From positions 1 to 17,840 of the forward strand of contig CAYOWC010000077.1 in the NCBI GenBank assembly GCA_964407525.1: DNA of 17,840 nucleotides, in the 5' to 3' direction. This stretch comes from DUZB01 sp964407525. GTDB taxonomy: Bacteria; Desulfobacterota; DSM-4660; Desulfatiglandales; Desulfatiglandaceae. The notes below the pieces were generated by a model. The model made no database searches. It had not been told where the DNA came from and worked only from the letters and a program-made list of their open reading frames with translations. The position numbers and the translations under genes are program-made. Positions 1-6,946 of the stretch are shown here, piece after piece (within the stretch, counting starts at the first letter, position 1; each line of letters opens with the position of its first letter).

Positions 1-1206
1 ACAACGGGTATCGCGAAGAGAGTAGCCCAGATCAGCGTCTCAGCCATCAAGCAGATGCCTGTCCTTGCGAGCAAAATTGAAGGGTGCATTTCCCTCGGTC
101 AAGGCATTCCTTCTTTCGGGACCCCTTCTTTTATTCGAGAAAGTATTATCGCAGCACTGAAAGATGATGAATTTATCGGCAAATATTCTCTGCAGCCGGG
201 AATCCCGGAACTGAAGCTGGAAATCGCCAAATATCTTCACCGGACCAAGGGAATTGATGTGGACCCGGAGAGGGAACTTTTTGTGAGTTGCGGCGCCATG
301 GAAGCCCTTGCCGCGGTCATTTCAACCATTGTTGAGCGAGGTGATGAAGTTCTTATTCCTTCTCCAAACTACTCTTCTCATATTGAACAGATCCTTTTTG
401 CGGAAGGAAAACCGGTTTTCGTTCCCCTCATTGAAGAAGAAGAATGGCGGCTGGATATAGCAGGCTTCAAAAAGGCCTTGAGCAGCAAGACCAAGGCTAT
501 TTTGCTCTGCAATCCCATGAACCCCACGGGCGCAGTCTTTCGAAAAGAAGATTTAGAGGCCCTGGCGGAAATGGCTTTGGAGCGGAATCTTTTTATCATT
601 TCAGACGAGGCCTATGATTTTCTACTTTACGATGGCCTTCCCCATTTCAGTCTGGCGTCTATTCCAGAGCTGAAGGATCACCTAATTACCTGTAAAAGCT
701 TTTCGAAAATGTACTGTATGACCGGATGGCGAGTGGGGTATATGGTTGCCGCGGCACGAATTGTTGATCAGGTGCTGAAAGTGCACGACGCCTTTGCCAT
801 CTGTGCACCCACCATTTCCCAGTATGCCGCTCTGGCCGCCCTCAAGGCCACCAACGGAAAAGATGGAGACGGAGACCGGTTTATCCGTAAATTAGTGGAA
901 GCCCTGGGGGCAAGACGGGATGTCATCTGCGACCGCCTGGATGATCTTCCCCATCTGTTTTCGTATCAGAGGCCGAAGGGAGCTTATTACGTTTTCCCAA
1001 AAATCACCTATAAAAATGAAAATGATATGGACCTGGCCTTACGTCTGCTTCATGAAGCCAGAGTGATTACAATTCCCGGAAGCGGCTTTGGCCCGACTGG
1101 TGCAGGCCATATTCGACTGTCCTTTGGCGCTCCCGAAGAAGATATCCACAAGGCTTTCGACCGTATAGACAAATGGGCGCAAGAAAATTTTGGGTCAAAT
1201 AGATAA
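1..1206 (+). CDS. PLP-dependent aminotransferase, class I/II (5' end outside window)
   Basis: Fold-type I aminotransferase that would transfer an amino group between an amino acid and a 2-oxo acid using pyridoxal phosphate in the cytoplasm. The frame is open from base 1 and already reads typical N-terminal family sequence (RVAQISVSAIKQMP, then SLGQGIPSF), so the true start lies left of the window and the ATG at 55 is internal. Visible motifs are NPMNPTG, SDEAYDFLLYDG, and SFSKMYCMTGWRVGY, where the Lys codon at 706-708 is the expected Schiff-base lysine. RLSFGA near the C-terminus carries the carboxylate-binding Arg. The length fits the usual 380-400 residues. It belongs to the aspartate/aromatic aminotransferase group, but the substrate is not determinable. 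A 107-base gap with a candidate promoter separates it from the molybdoenzyme genes, so it may be a separate transcription unit. Confidence 0.93.
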   Translation, partial: TTGIAKRVAQISVSAIKQMPVLASKIEGCISLGQGIPSFGTPSFIRESIIAALKDDEFIGKYSLQPGIPELKLEIAKYLHRTKGIDVDPERELFVSCGAMEALAAVISTIVERGDEVLIPSPNYSSHIEQILFAEGKPVFVPLIEEEEWRLDIAGFKKALSSKTKAILLCNPMNPTGAVFRKEDLEALAEMALERNLFIISDEAYDFLLYDGLPHFSLASIPELKDHLITCKSFSKMYCMTGWRVGYMVAAARIVDQVLKVHDAFAICAPTISQYAALAALKATNGKDGDGDRFIRKLVEALGARRDVICDRLDDLPHLFSYQRPKGAYYVFPKITYKNENDMDLALRLLHEARVITIPGSGFGPTGAGHIRLSFGAPEEDIHKAFDRIDKWAQENFGSNR

Positions 1207-1236
1207 TTGGATACTTCCAACAAGTTCATCATAAGG

Positions 1237-1265
1237 TTGACAACGATCAGGAAGTTCAGTAGAGA
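1237..1265 (+). promoter_or_regulatory. Candidate sigma70-type promoter before the molybdoenzyme genes
   Basis: A perfect TTGACA (-35) at 1237-1242 is followed after 17 bases by TAGAGA at 1260-1265, a weak -10 that matches TATAAT at three of six positions. Predicted transcription would begin near 1272, directly at the palindrome at 1275-1293 and about 40 bases before the gene start. The location suits an independent promoter for the three-subunit molybdoenzyme. The poor -10 keeps confidence low. Confidence 0.35.
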
Positions 1266-1274
1266 GGGGAAATT

Positions 1275-1293
1275 TTTGACCTGTACGGTCAAA
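1275..1293. promoter_or_regulatory. 19-bp interrupted palindrome, possible operator or leader hairpin
   Basis: The sequence TTTGACCTGTACGGTCAAA has perfect 7-bp arms around a 5-base spacer. It sits just downstream of the candidate promoter and three bases before the AGGAGG Shine-Dalgarno sequence at 1297-1302. It could be a binding site for a dimeric repressor. As RNA it would fold immediately before the ribosome binding site and could affect translation. The half-site spacing does not match the TTGAT-N4-ATCAA pattern of FNR-type sites, so no regulator family is assigned. Confidence 0.4.
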
Positions 1294-1313
1294 TTCAGGA
1301 GGTTTTTTACACC

Positions 1314-1820
1314 ATGGGCGAACACGCTGTGGTAATTCAAATAGAGGTTAACGGAATAGAACATCGGGTGCATGCATCCACGAGTGATACCTTGCTTGAT
1401 CTGTTAAGGGGAAAGCTCGGCCTCAAAGGCGTTAAGAGGGGGTGCTCCGCCGGACAGTGTGGGTCGTGTACGGTCATTCTGGATGGGAAAGCCGTAAATG
1501 CCTGTCTGGTCCCGGCCGTTCGTGCAAACGGAAAGCACGTTACCACCGTGGAAGGCCTTGAAGGGGTGGACGGTCCACATCCGCTTCAAGAAGAGTTCGA
1601 ACGCAACGGTACCGTTCAGTGCGGGTTCTGCACGTCCGGGATGCTCATGTCTGCGAAAGCCCTTCTGGATTCTAACCCAAATCCCGACAGAAATAAGATA
1701 AAAGAGGCCCTGTCCGGCAATCTATGCCGTTGTACCGGCTACAAAAAAATCATAGATGCGGTTGAAGCTGCATCAAAAAGTGAATTGCCCCCCGCCAGAG
1801 CACCAATGACCAGAAACTAA
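1314..1820 (+). CDS. hcrC: Molybdenum hydroxylase small subunit, two [2Fe-2S] clusters (HcrC/XdhC-type)
   Basis: Small electron-transfer subunit of a xanthine-dehydrogenase-family enzyme, 168 residues. The N-terminal plant-ferredoxin-like domain holds GCSAGQCGSC, with cysteines at 44, 49, 52 and 64. The C-terminal helical domain holds QCGFCTSGM and LCRCTGYKKI, with cysteines at 103, 106, 138 and 140. Together they ligate two [2Fe-2S] clusters that carry electrons between the molybdenum site and FAD. Start at 1314 is supported by AGGAGG at 1297-1302. Size matches HcrC of 4-hydroxybenzoyl-CoA reductase, and the HcrB-like cluster in the partner at 4161 is the reason for the Hcr name. The last residues (APMTRN) are encoded by a 7-base repeat array that begins at 1805 and runs past the stop, so the C-terminal tail appears to have been altered by the repeat. 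Confidence 0.9.
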   Translation: MGEHAVVIQIEVNGIEHRVHASTSDTLLDLLRGKLGLKGVKRGCSAGQCGSCTVILDGKAVNACLVPAVRANGKHVTTVEGLEGVDGPHPLQEEFERNGTVQCGFCTSGMLMSAKALLDSNPNPDRNKIKEALSGNLCRCTGYKKIIDAVEAASKSELPPARAPMTRN

Positions 1821-1842
1821 TGACTAATGACCAGTGACCAAT
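1805..1842. repeat. Degenerate heptamer array, unit AATGACC
   Basis: Five consecutive 7-base units starting at 1805 (AATGACC, AGAAACT, AATGACT, AATGACC, AGTGACC), then AAT. The array covers the last codons and stop of the small-subunit gene and the intergenic space, ending before the Shine-Dalgarno sequence of the next gene. It is one of several period-7 word arrays in the window. Confidence 0.75.
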
Positions 1843-1865
1843 ACGCTAACAGGCGGAGTAAATCG

Positions 1866-4130
1866 ATGAAACAAACATTCAACGTGGTGGGTAGAAGCCA
1901 TCCACGTCACGAAGTCGGAGACAAGGTGAGGGGCAAAGCCGTTTATACCGACGATCTGGAATTTCCCAACATGGCTTACGGCGCCATCCTTCGAAGCCCT
2001 TACCCCCGTGCGCGGGTAGTGGAAATTGACGCATCTGAAGCCAGGGTTCTCCCTGGAGTACTTGGTGTCCTTTTACCCAAAGATGTCCCTCAAAAACCCT
2101 ACAATTGTTCAGGGAACCCCCCCTCCCCTCTCGCTATACAGGATGAAAGGGTCCTCACGGACCATCCCCTTCACGTGGGGGACCGCATTGCCGCCGTTGC
2201 CGCCACATCAACCGAGTTATGCCAAAAAGCTCTCTCTCTTATTTCCGTTGACTATGAACCCCTGCCACCCGTTCTTGATCTGGACGAGGCCATTTCCGAA
2301 ACTTCGCCCGTCCTGCACCCGGAAATAGGCCCTACCAATATTTTCAACAAGATAGAGGCGGACCAGGGAGATGTGGAAAAAGGGTTTGCCGCCTCAGACC
2401 TGGTGTTGGAAGACCTGTTTGAGACACCCGGAATCTTCCATGTGTGCATGGAGACGGTTTGCTGCATATGCGATTTCACCAGGAAAAACGATCTGGTAGT
2501 CTGGAGTAATTCCCAGACCCCTTTCCAGGAGAGGCGAATTCTATCCAAGATCGTCGGGCTGCCGGAAAGCAGGGTCAGGATCGTCAAACCCATCATGGGG
2601 GGAGGATTTGGTGCAAGACAGCAACTTCACAACCAGGTTGTCGGCGCCCTTTTGTCCAGGCTCGTGAAGCGACCCATCAAAATCTTAAACACCAGGGAAG
2701 AGGAGATGGTGGGAACCTGCGTAAGACATGCTTCTAAATGTCGTGTCAAAATGGGGGTTTCCAAAGAAGGCCGCATCCAGGCTTTCCAGGCAGAAGTCCA
2801 TCATAACTGCGGGCCCTATGCCACCCATAGCCCCATTGTCCTTGCAGCCCAAAGTCGTAAGGTCCCCTACCGGGTTCCCCATTACCGCTACGAAGGGTAT
2901 TGTGTCTACACTGATTATCCTGTAGCCGGAGCTATGAGAGGGTACGGAAACCCCCAATTGTCCTTCGCAAGGGAAGTTCTCCTGGATCGAGCGGCCCGAA
3001 AATTGAACATGGACCCCATCCAATTCAGGATGGAAAACAGGATTTTTCCCGGGGATACGGTCCCCGGTTCCCCCCTGGTATTGCAGAGTTGCGCCATTAA
3101 AGAATGCATTGAAGCAGGAGAAGAAATTAGAAACAGAATTGACCGCCAGGAAGAGGCCAACCCTCAAAAAAACAGCGCAGACATTGTGGAACGCTGGGGC
3201 ATGGCCTTGGCCATGCACACATCCGGGGCCTCAAACAATACCGGGATGAGTTCAGCTGTCATCATCATCCATGACGACGGCAGCGCAACCCTGCTCACAG
3301 GGTCCGCCGATATGGGGCAGGGAAGCGAGACGGCTCTCACCCAGATTGTGGCCGAAGTGCTGGGGGTTGAATTGGTCGACGTGAGGGTCACCGCTGCAGA
3401 TACCCTGCATACCCCCTATGAAACCGGCTCTTTTGCCAGCAGTCAGGCCTATGTGGCGGGCCATGCCGTGCATGCCGCAGCCATGGATGTGATTGAGCGA
3501 ACCAGAACTTCCCTGGCAGCCCGATATGAGGTGGAAACAGACCATGTGGTTTTTGAAAACCACCGATTCAGTATCAACAGCACGGAAAAGCCGATTTCCC
3601 TGACATTCAAGAAAGCCATTTCAAAAACCCATTTTGGGGAAACCGGAACCGTGGTTACCGGCAGATCCAGCTTCAAGGCGAGTCACAGTGCACCGCCATT
3701 TGCCGCTTGCTGGGCCAAGGTGGCCTTTGACAGGCTCACAAACAGTATTGAAGTGCGCCACGTAATCGAAGTGGTGGATGTGGGAACCGCCATCAACCCG
3801 GATATCGTAACGGGGCAAATTGAAGGGGGTATTTCCATGGGACTGGGATATGCGCTAATGGAAGATCTGGAAGTGGACAGCAGAGTATCAAAACCGCTCA
3901 CCAACGATCTGTTGGCCTACAAAATCCCTTCTACCGTAGACATGCCGGAAATCCATACACATATTGTTTCCAGCTTTGAGCCCAGTGGTCCCCTGGGGGC
4001 AAAAAGTGTGGGCGAAATGACAGTTATTCCAGTGGCCCCCGCCATTGTAAATGCGGTGGTTGCCGCCACCGGTGAAGATATCTCCCAGCTGCCTCTTTCA
4101 AAATATTTCAATATTAAGAGGCCGTTGTGA
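1866..4130 (+). CDS. hcrA: Molybdenum hydroxylase large subunit, molybdopterin-binding (HcrA/XdhB-type)
   Basis: Catalytic subunit of a xanthine-dehydrogenase-family enzyme, 754 residues from this ATG. The start at 1866 is preferred over the in-frame ATG at 1827 because AGGCGGAG at 1851-1858 sits 7 bases upstream and because the family homology begins at VVGRSHPRHE. The aldehyde-oxidase a/b hammerhead domain is N-terminal, and the cofactor-binding domains follow. Molybdopterin-contact motifs are GGGFGAR (245-251), AMRGYGNPQ (356-364), MGQGSE (483-488) and GQIEGGISMG (650-659). GAKSVGE places the catalytic Glu at 717. The loop near residue 356 lacks the Cys-containing VAYRCSFR of aerobic CO dehydrogenase, so this is not CoxL. 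Length matches HcrA. Substrate is unproven: aryl-CoA reductive dehydroxylation, or hydroxylation of a ring or acyl compound, are both open. Confidence 0.92.
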   Translation: MKQTFNVVGRSHPRHEVGDKVRGKAVYTDDLEFPNMAYGAILRSPYPRARVVEIDASEARVLPGVLGVLLPKDVPQKPYNCSGNPPSPLAIQDERVLTDHPLHVGDRIAAVAATSTELCQKALSLISVDYEPLPPVLDLDEAISETSPVLHPEIGPTNIFNKIEADQGDVEKGFAASDLVLEDLFETPGIFHVCMETVCCICDFTRKNDLVVWSNSQTPFQERRILSKIVGLPESRVRIVKPIMGGGFGARQQLHNQVVGALLSRLVKRPIKILNTREEEMVGTCVRHASKCRVKMGVSKEGRIQAFQAEVHHNCGPYATHSPIVLAAQSRKVPYRVPHYRYEGYCVYTDYPVAGAMRGYGNPQLSFAREVLLDRAARKLNMDPIQFRMENRIFPGDTVPGSPLVLQSCAIKECIEAGEEIRNRIDRQEEANPQKNSADIVERWGMALAMHTSGASNNTGMSSAVIIIHDDGSATLLTGSADMGQGSETALTQIVAEVLGVELVDVRVTAADTLHTPYETGSFASSQAYVAGHAVHAAAMDVIERTRTSLAARYEVETDHVVFENHRFSINSTEKPISLTFKKAISKTHFGETGTVVTGRSSFKASHSAPPFAACWAKVAFDRLTNSIEVRHVIEVVDVGTAINPDIVTGQIEGGISMGLGYALMEDLEVDSRVSKPLTNDLLAYKIPSTVDMPEIHTHIVSSFEPSGPLGAKSVGEMTVIPVAPAIVNAVVAATGEDISQLPLSKYFNIKRPL

Positions 4131-4160
4131 GAACAGAGATTCTGAAATGGAAAGATTACC

Positions 4161-5156
4161 ATGAAAGCAAATGATCCACGATACCTTGTGCCGGAGTCCG
4201 TCAATTCGGCTATTGAGATCTTTGCGGCTGAAAAAAACGCCGCATACCTGGCAGGTGGAACCGATCTGATGCCACTTCTTAAAAGTGGGCTTCGACAACC
4301 CTCCTGTTTGATCGATCTCGAAAAGTTTGATGACTTGAAGAAGATTGAAACACGGGGGGAAGCACTCTATATCGGGGCCATGGCAAACCTCGCCCGGGTG
4401 GCTGAAGACGAAAGCATAAATCATGTTCCGGGTCCGATAGCCCTCGCCGCCCGAAGTGTCGCTTCCCCGCAAATCCGTAATATGGCCACCATTGGCGGGA
4501 ACCTCCTGCAGGAAAAAAGGTGTTCTTATTTTAATCAGACTGAATTCTGGAGACAAAACATCGCTCCCTGTCACCGGTTGGGTGGAGATTGTTGTTACCA
4601 GATCCCCAAGGCCAAAGAATGCCGGGCACTCTATTATTCCGACCTGGCGCCCATATTGATGGCCTATGAAGCGAGCGCTGTGATCTACAATGGGTTATCC
4701 TATGACGAAATACCGATTGAGGAGATGATCCATCGTCATTGTGATCACAAACTGGGAGGGAGTCTCATGGTAGGCGTCGTGCTCCCTCACATCAACGACG
4801 GGTCCAGCGGAATATTCATGAAATACGGTGTCCGCCATGCCATTGATTTCGCCTTTTCCAACGTGGGCATACGGTTTACGCCCAACACAGAAGGTGGTGG
4901 CCCTCTATCCATGAAGATCGTGGTCGGGGCGGTGGCTCCTGAGCCCGTTCGACTTGAAGAAACCGAAAAAGAAGTACTGATGGAGCTGGACAAGTCCGTG
5001 GTGGATAAAGAGCGGATTTATTCTCTTGCAAAAAAAGAGCTTCAATCCCGTTCCGCCATAATCAGGGAGTTTACGGTTTCGCTAAAAGGAAAGAAAAACG
5101 CCCTTTTGATTATTGTGGATGCGTTAAGGGCATTTTTCAACACTCTGGAGAAATAG
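4161..5156 (+). CDS. hcrB: Molybdenum hydroxylase FAD subunit with extra [4Fe-4S] motif (HcrB-type)
   Basis: Medium, FAD-binding subunit of the same enzyme, 331 residues, close to HcrB. The FAD motifs are AGGTDLMPLL (30-39) and ATIGGNLLQ (108-116). A cysteine-rich insert follows directly, with Cys 120, 136, 144 and 153 (spacings 16, 8 and 9). As I recall, HcrB of Thauera 4-hydroxybenzoyl-CoA reductase binds its extra [4Fe-4S] cluster with the same spacings. The surrounding YFNQTEFWR and SDLAPILMAY also fit that subgroup. Cys143 is an additional cysteine beside 144. The C-terminal part is the CO-dehydrogenase flavoprotein C-terminal domain. The gap to the large subunit is 30 bases, with a weak GGAAAG before the ATG. 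The insert suggests coupling to a low-potential donor such as ferredoxin, which is inference. Confidence 0.9.
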   Translation: MKANDPRYLVPESVNSAIEIFAAEKNAAYLAGGTDLMPLLKSGLRQPSCLIDLEKFDDLKKIETRGEALYIGAMANLARVAEDESINHVPGPIALAARSVASPQIRNMATIGGNLLQEKRCSYFNQTEFWRQNIAPCHRLGGDCCYQIPKAKECRALYYSDLAPILMAYEASAVIYNGLSYDEIPIEEMIHRHCDHKLGGSLMVGVVLPHINDGSSGIFMKYGVRHAIDFAFSNVGIRFTPNTEGGGPLSMKIVVGAVAPEPVRLEETEKEVLMELDKSVVDKERIYSLAKKELQSRSAIIREFTVSLKGKKNALLIIVDALRAFFNTLEK

Positions 5157-5160
5157 TTTT

Positions 5161-6576
5161 TTGACGAATCAAGCGATATCCTGGAGGTCAAAGCCTGTTT
5201 TCAAGGAGGTTGTGAGAAAGATAAGAAAGTTTCTTTCTGATAAGGATGTTCTTACGCGAGCCGTTGACCTCCGGCTTTATTCCTATGATGCGGGGACCCT
5301 TTGGAAGCATACTCCGGACCTTGTGCTTTTCCCCAGATCTACACAGGATGTGGTGGAAATCATGAAGATTGCACACCACCACGGTATTCCAGTGACACCT
5401 CGGGGAGCCGGCACCAACCAGAGCGGTGGATCTATTCCCATTAAAGGGGGTATCGTGCTCTGTTTCTCGCGAATGAACAGGATTATTAAGATAGACAGGG
5501 AAAACCGGACTGCCCTTGTTGAGCCGGGCGTCGTTCTGCAGGACCTGAATCTGGCTCTTTCAGAAAAAGGGCTGTATTTCCCTCCGGATCCACAAAGCTT
5601 TTTCGCAGCAACCCTGGGGGGCATTATCGCGGAAAATGCAGGCGGGCCTGTGTGCGTCAAATATGGCGTAACCAAACAGTACATTCTTTCCATGACTATT
5701 GTCCTTCCCGACGGAAATCTTGTCCAGTGCGGTGGCCACACCATGAACAATTTTTTCGGCTACGATCTGGCAACCCTGATGATCGGTTCAGAAGGAACTC
5801 TGGGGCTTGTCACCCGGGCGACGTTGAGGCTTCTTGCCATGCCCGAAGCAAAATATACGGTGGCAGCAGCCTTTAAAAGCGTTCGGACCGCCGGAGAGGC
5901 CGTCCATAAAGTCATCTCCAATGGCGTTATCCCTGCCAAGAGTGAATTTCTGGACAACTGGATCATACAAAAGGGCGAAACCCTTTGTCCCGTGGGGTTT
6001 CCACAGGACGCTGAGGCCGTGATTCTATTTGAAACGGACGGCACAAAGCAATCCGCCCTGCTGGAAGCTGAAACCATTGAGAAAGTGTGCCTTGGCTGCG
6101 GCGCCACATGGTCCAATCGAGCCAAAAGCCCTGAAGAGGCCGAAAAATACTGGGCAGCCCGACGCGCGGGCTTTTCCGCGGCTTTTTCTTCAGCCCCCAA
6201 CATTCTAACAGAGGACATCGTGGTTCCCTTAAAGCAAATACCGACTCTGCTGGCAGGAATCAAAGAAATCTCTGAAAGGCATGATGTAGTAACGGTTGTG
6301 CTTGGACATGCGGGAGACGGCAATATGCATCCGGACATCCTTACGGATCGAAACGACCCGGAATGGTTTAAAAGGGCCGAAGACGCATTGGAGGAGATTA
6401 TCGCCCTCGCCATCCAGCTTGAGGGAGTCATTTCCGGGGAACACGGCATCGGGCTGGAAAAAAGGCGTTATATGGAGAGTTCCATGGATCCTGCGGCCAT
6501 TGCAGTATCTAAGGCAATCAAGAATTGCCTTGATCCAACGGGCATCATGAATCCGGAGAAGATCTGGACACATTGA
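5161..6576 (+). CDS. glcD: GlcD-type FAD-linked oxidase (glycolate / D-lactate / 2-hydroxy acid dehydrogenase)
   Basis: VAO-family flavoprotein, 471 residues, predicted to oxidise a D-2-hydroxy acid to the 2-oxo acid and pass electrons to an Fe-S partner. The N-terminal PCMH FAD domain has PRGAGTNQSGG (80-90), GGIIAENAGGP (153-163) and GSEGTLGL (209-216). The C-terminal domain has GHAGDGNMHP (382-391) and GEHGIGLEKRRYM (426-438), then MNPEKIW at the end. All signature motifs are intact. The start is taken as TTG at 5161, 5 bases after the preceding stop, with GGAG at 5147-5150 in the end of the upstream gene. A GTG at 5212 lies too close (2 bases) to its GGAGG. The tight spacing implies co-transcription with the molybdoenzyme. 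Its usual Fe-S partner is not adjacent; the nearest candidate is at 13591. Confidence 0.92.
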   Translation: MTNQAISWRSKPVFKEVVRKIRKFLSDKDVLTRAVDLRLYSYDAGTLWKHTPDLVLFPRSTQDVVEIMKIAHHHGIPVTPRGAGTNQSGGSIPIKGGIVLCFSRMNRIIKIDRENRTALVEPGVVLQDLNLALSEKGLYFPPDPQSFFAATLGGIIAENAGGPVCVKYGVTKQYILSMTIVLPDGNLVQCGGHTMNNFFGYDLATLMIGSEGTLGLVTRATLRLLAMPEAKYTVAAAFKSVRTAGEAVHKVISNGVIPAKSEFLDNWIIQKGETLCPVGFPQDAEAVILFETDGTKQSALLEAETIEKVCLGCGATWSNRAKSPEEAEKYWAARRAGFSAAFSSAPNILTEDIVVPLKQIPTLLAGIKEISERHDVVTVVLGHAGDGNMHPDILTDRNDPEWFKRAEDALEEIIALAIQLEGVISGEHGIGLEKRRYMESSMDPAAIAVSKAIKNCLDPTGIMNPEKIWTH

Positions 6577-6666
6577 GGAAAAGGAGGTGATGAAAAGCTA
6601 AAAGGCAAGAGTTGGTGGCTCATCGCGGATTTGCGTGATATTCAAGTGTGGTCTCAGATAGATTTT

Positions 6667-6694
6667 TCTCAGGGACCAGGTGTCAGGTGTCAGG
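6667..6694. repeat. Heptamer array, unit TGTCAGG, left arm of inverted pair
   Basis: Four consecutive 7-base units: TCTCAGG, GACCAGG, TGTCAGG, TGTCAGG. The last 17 bases (6678-6694) are the reverse complement of 6785-6801 with one mismatch, so the two arrays could pair as the stem of a long hairpin enclosing about 90 bases. Confidence 0.75.
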
Positions 6695-6776
6695 AAAAAA
6701 CCCTGGTTACATTCAACTTGTTCCTAATATTACCCAATACTTGCGAATTTACAAATCGCAAAGTCGGGATAATAGA

Positions 6777-6804
6777 CCCTGAAACCTGACACCCGACACC
6801 TCGG
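6777..6804. repeat. Heptamer array, unit CCTGACA, right arm of inverted pair
   Basis: Four degenerate 7-base units in the opposite orientation to the array at 6667-6694 (for example CTGACAC at 6786-6792 and CCGACAC at 6793-6799). The same words appear again in direct orientation at 13225-13252, so this is a dispersed word family rather than a single local duplication. Confidence 0.7.
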
Positions 6805-6946
6805 TTCCGGAAATGCCGATTTTTCACGTTAATCCATGAAGAGCCGAGTTGGTTTGCCCTGCAGGTTTATCCGAGGGCCTTTGGATGTTCACCCTGAAAA
6901 ATCACCTTTACCTATTCATCTCTACCATTTAATAAGGAGTTTATCT

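Larger units (their letters stand above)
6577..6946. other. 370-base non-coding region before dctP
   Basis: No credible gene. It begins with AAGGAGG directly before ATG-AAA-AGC-TAA at 6590-6601, a three-codon frame. It then holds two inverted heptamer arrays (6667-6694 and 6777-6804) around an AT-rich core with a small hairpin, TTGCGA...TCGCAA, at 6741-6762. GATAAT at 6769-6774 resembles a -10 box but has no -35 at suitable spacing. I looked for a sigma54 -24/-12 pattern (GG-N10-GC) and found none convincing. The dctP Shine-Dalgarno AAGGAG lies at 6934-6939. Confidence 0.7.

Noticed and set aside
1314..5156. Aerobic CO dehydrogenase (CoxSLM)
   Set aside because: The large subunit has AMRGYGNPQ where CoxL has the Cys-containing VAYRCSFR loop, and the FAD subunit carries the four-Cys insert.
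5760..6449. Antisense open frame of 229 codons
   Set aside because: It mirrors the canonical GlcD gene. Its Ser/Arg-rich translation is typical of a shadow frame.
6836..6946. Longer N-terminus for DctP starting at 6836
   Set aside because: It would put 37 residues before a clear signal peptide. AAGGAG at 6934-6939 supports the start at 6947.
6577..6946. Sigma54 promoter before dctP
   Set aside because: I looked because DctB-type sensors often pair with sigma54 activators. No GG-N10-GC with acceptable flanks was found; nearby candidates had spacings of 8, 12 or 14.
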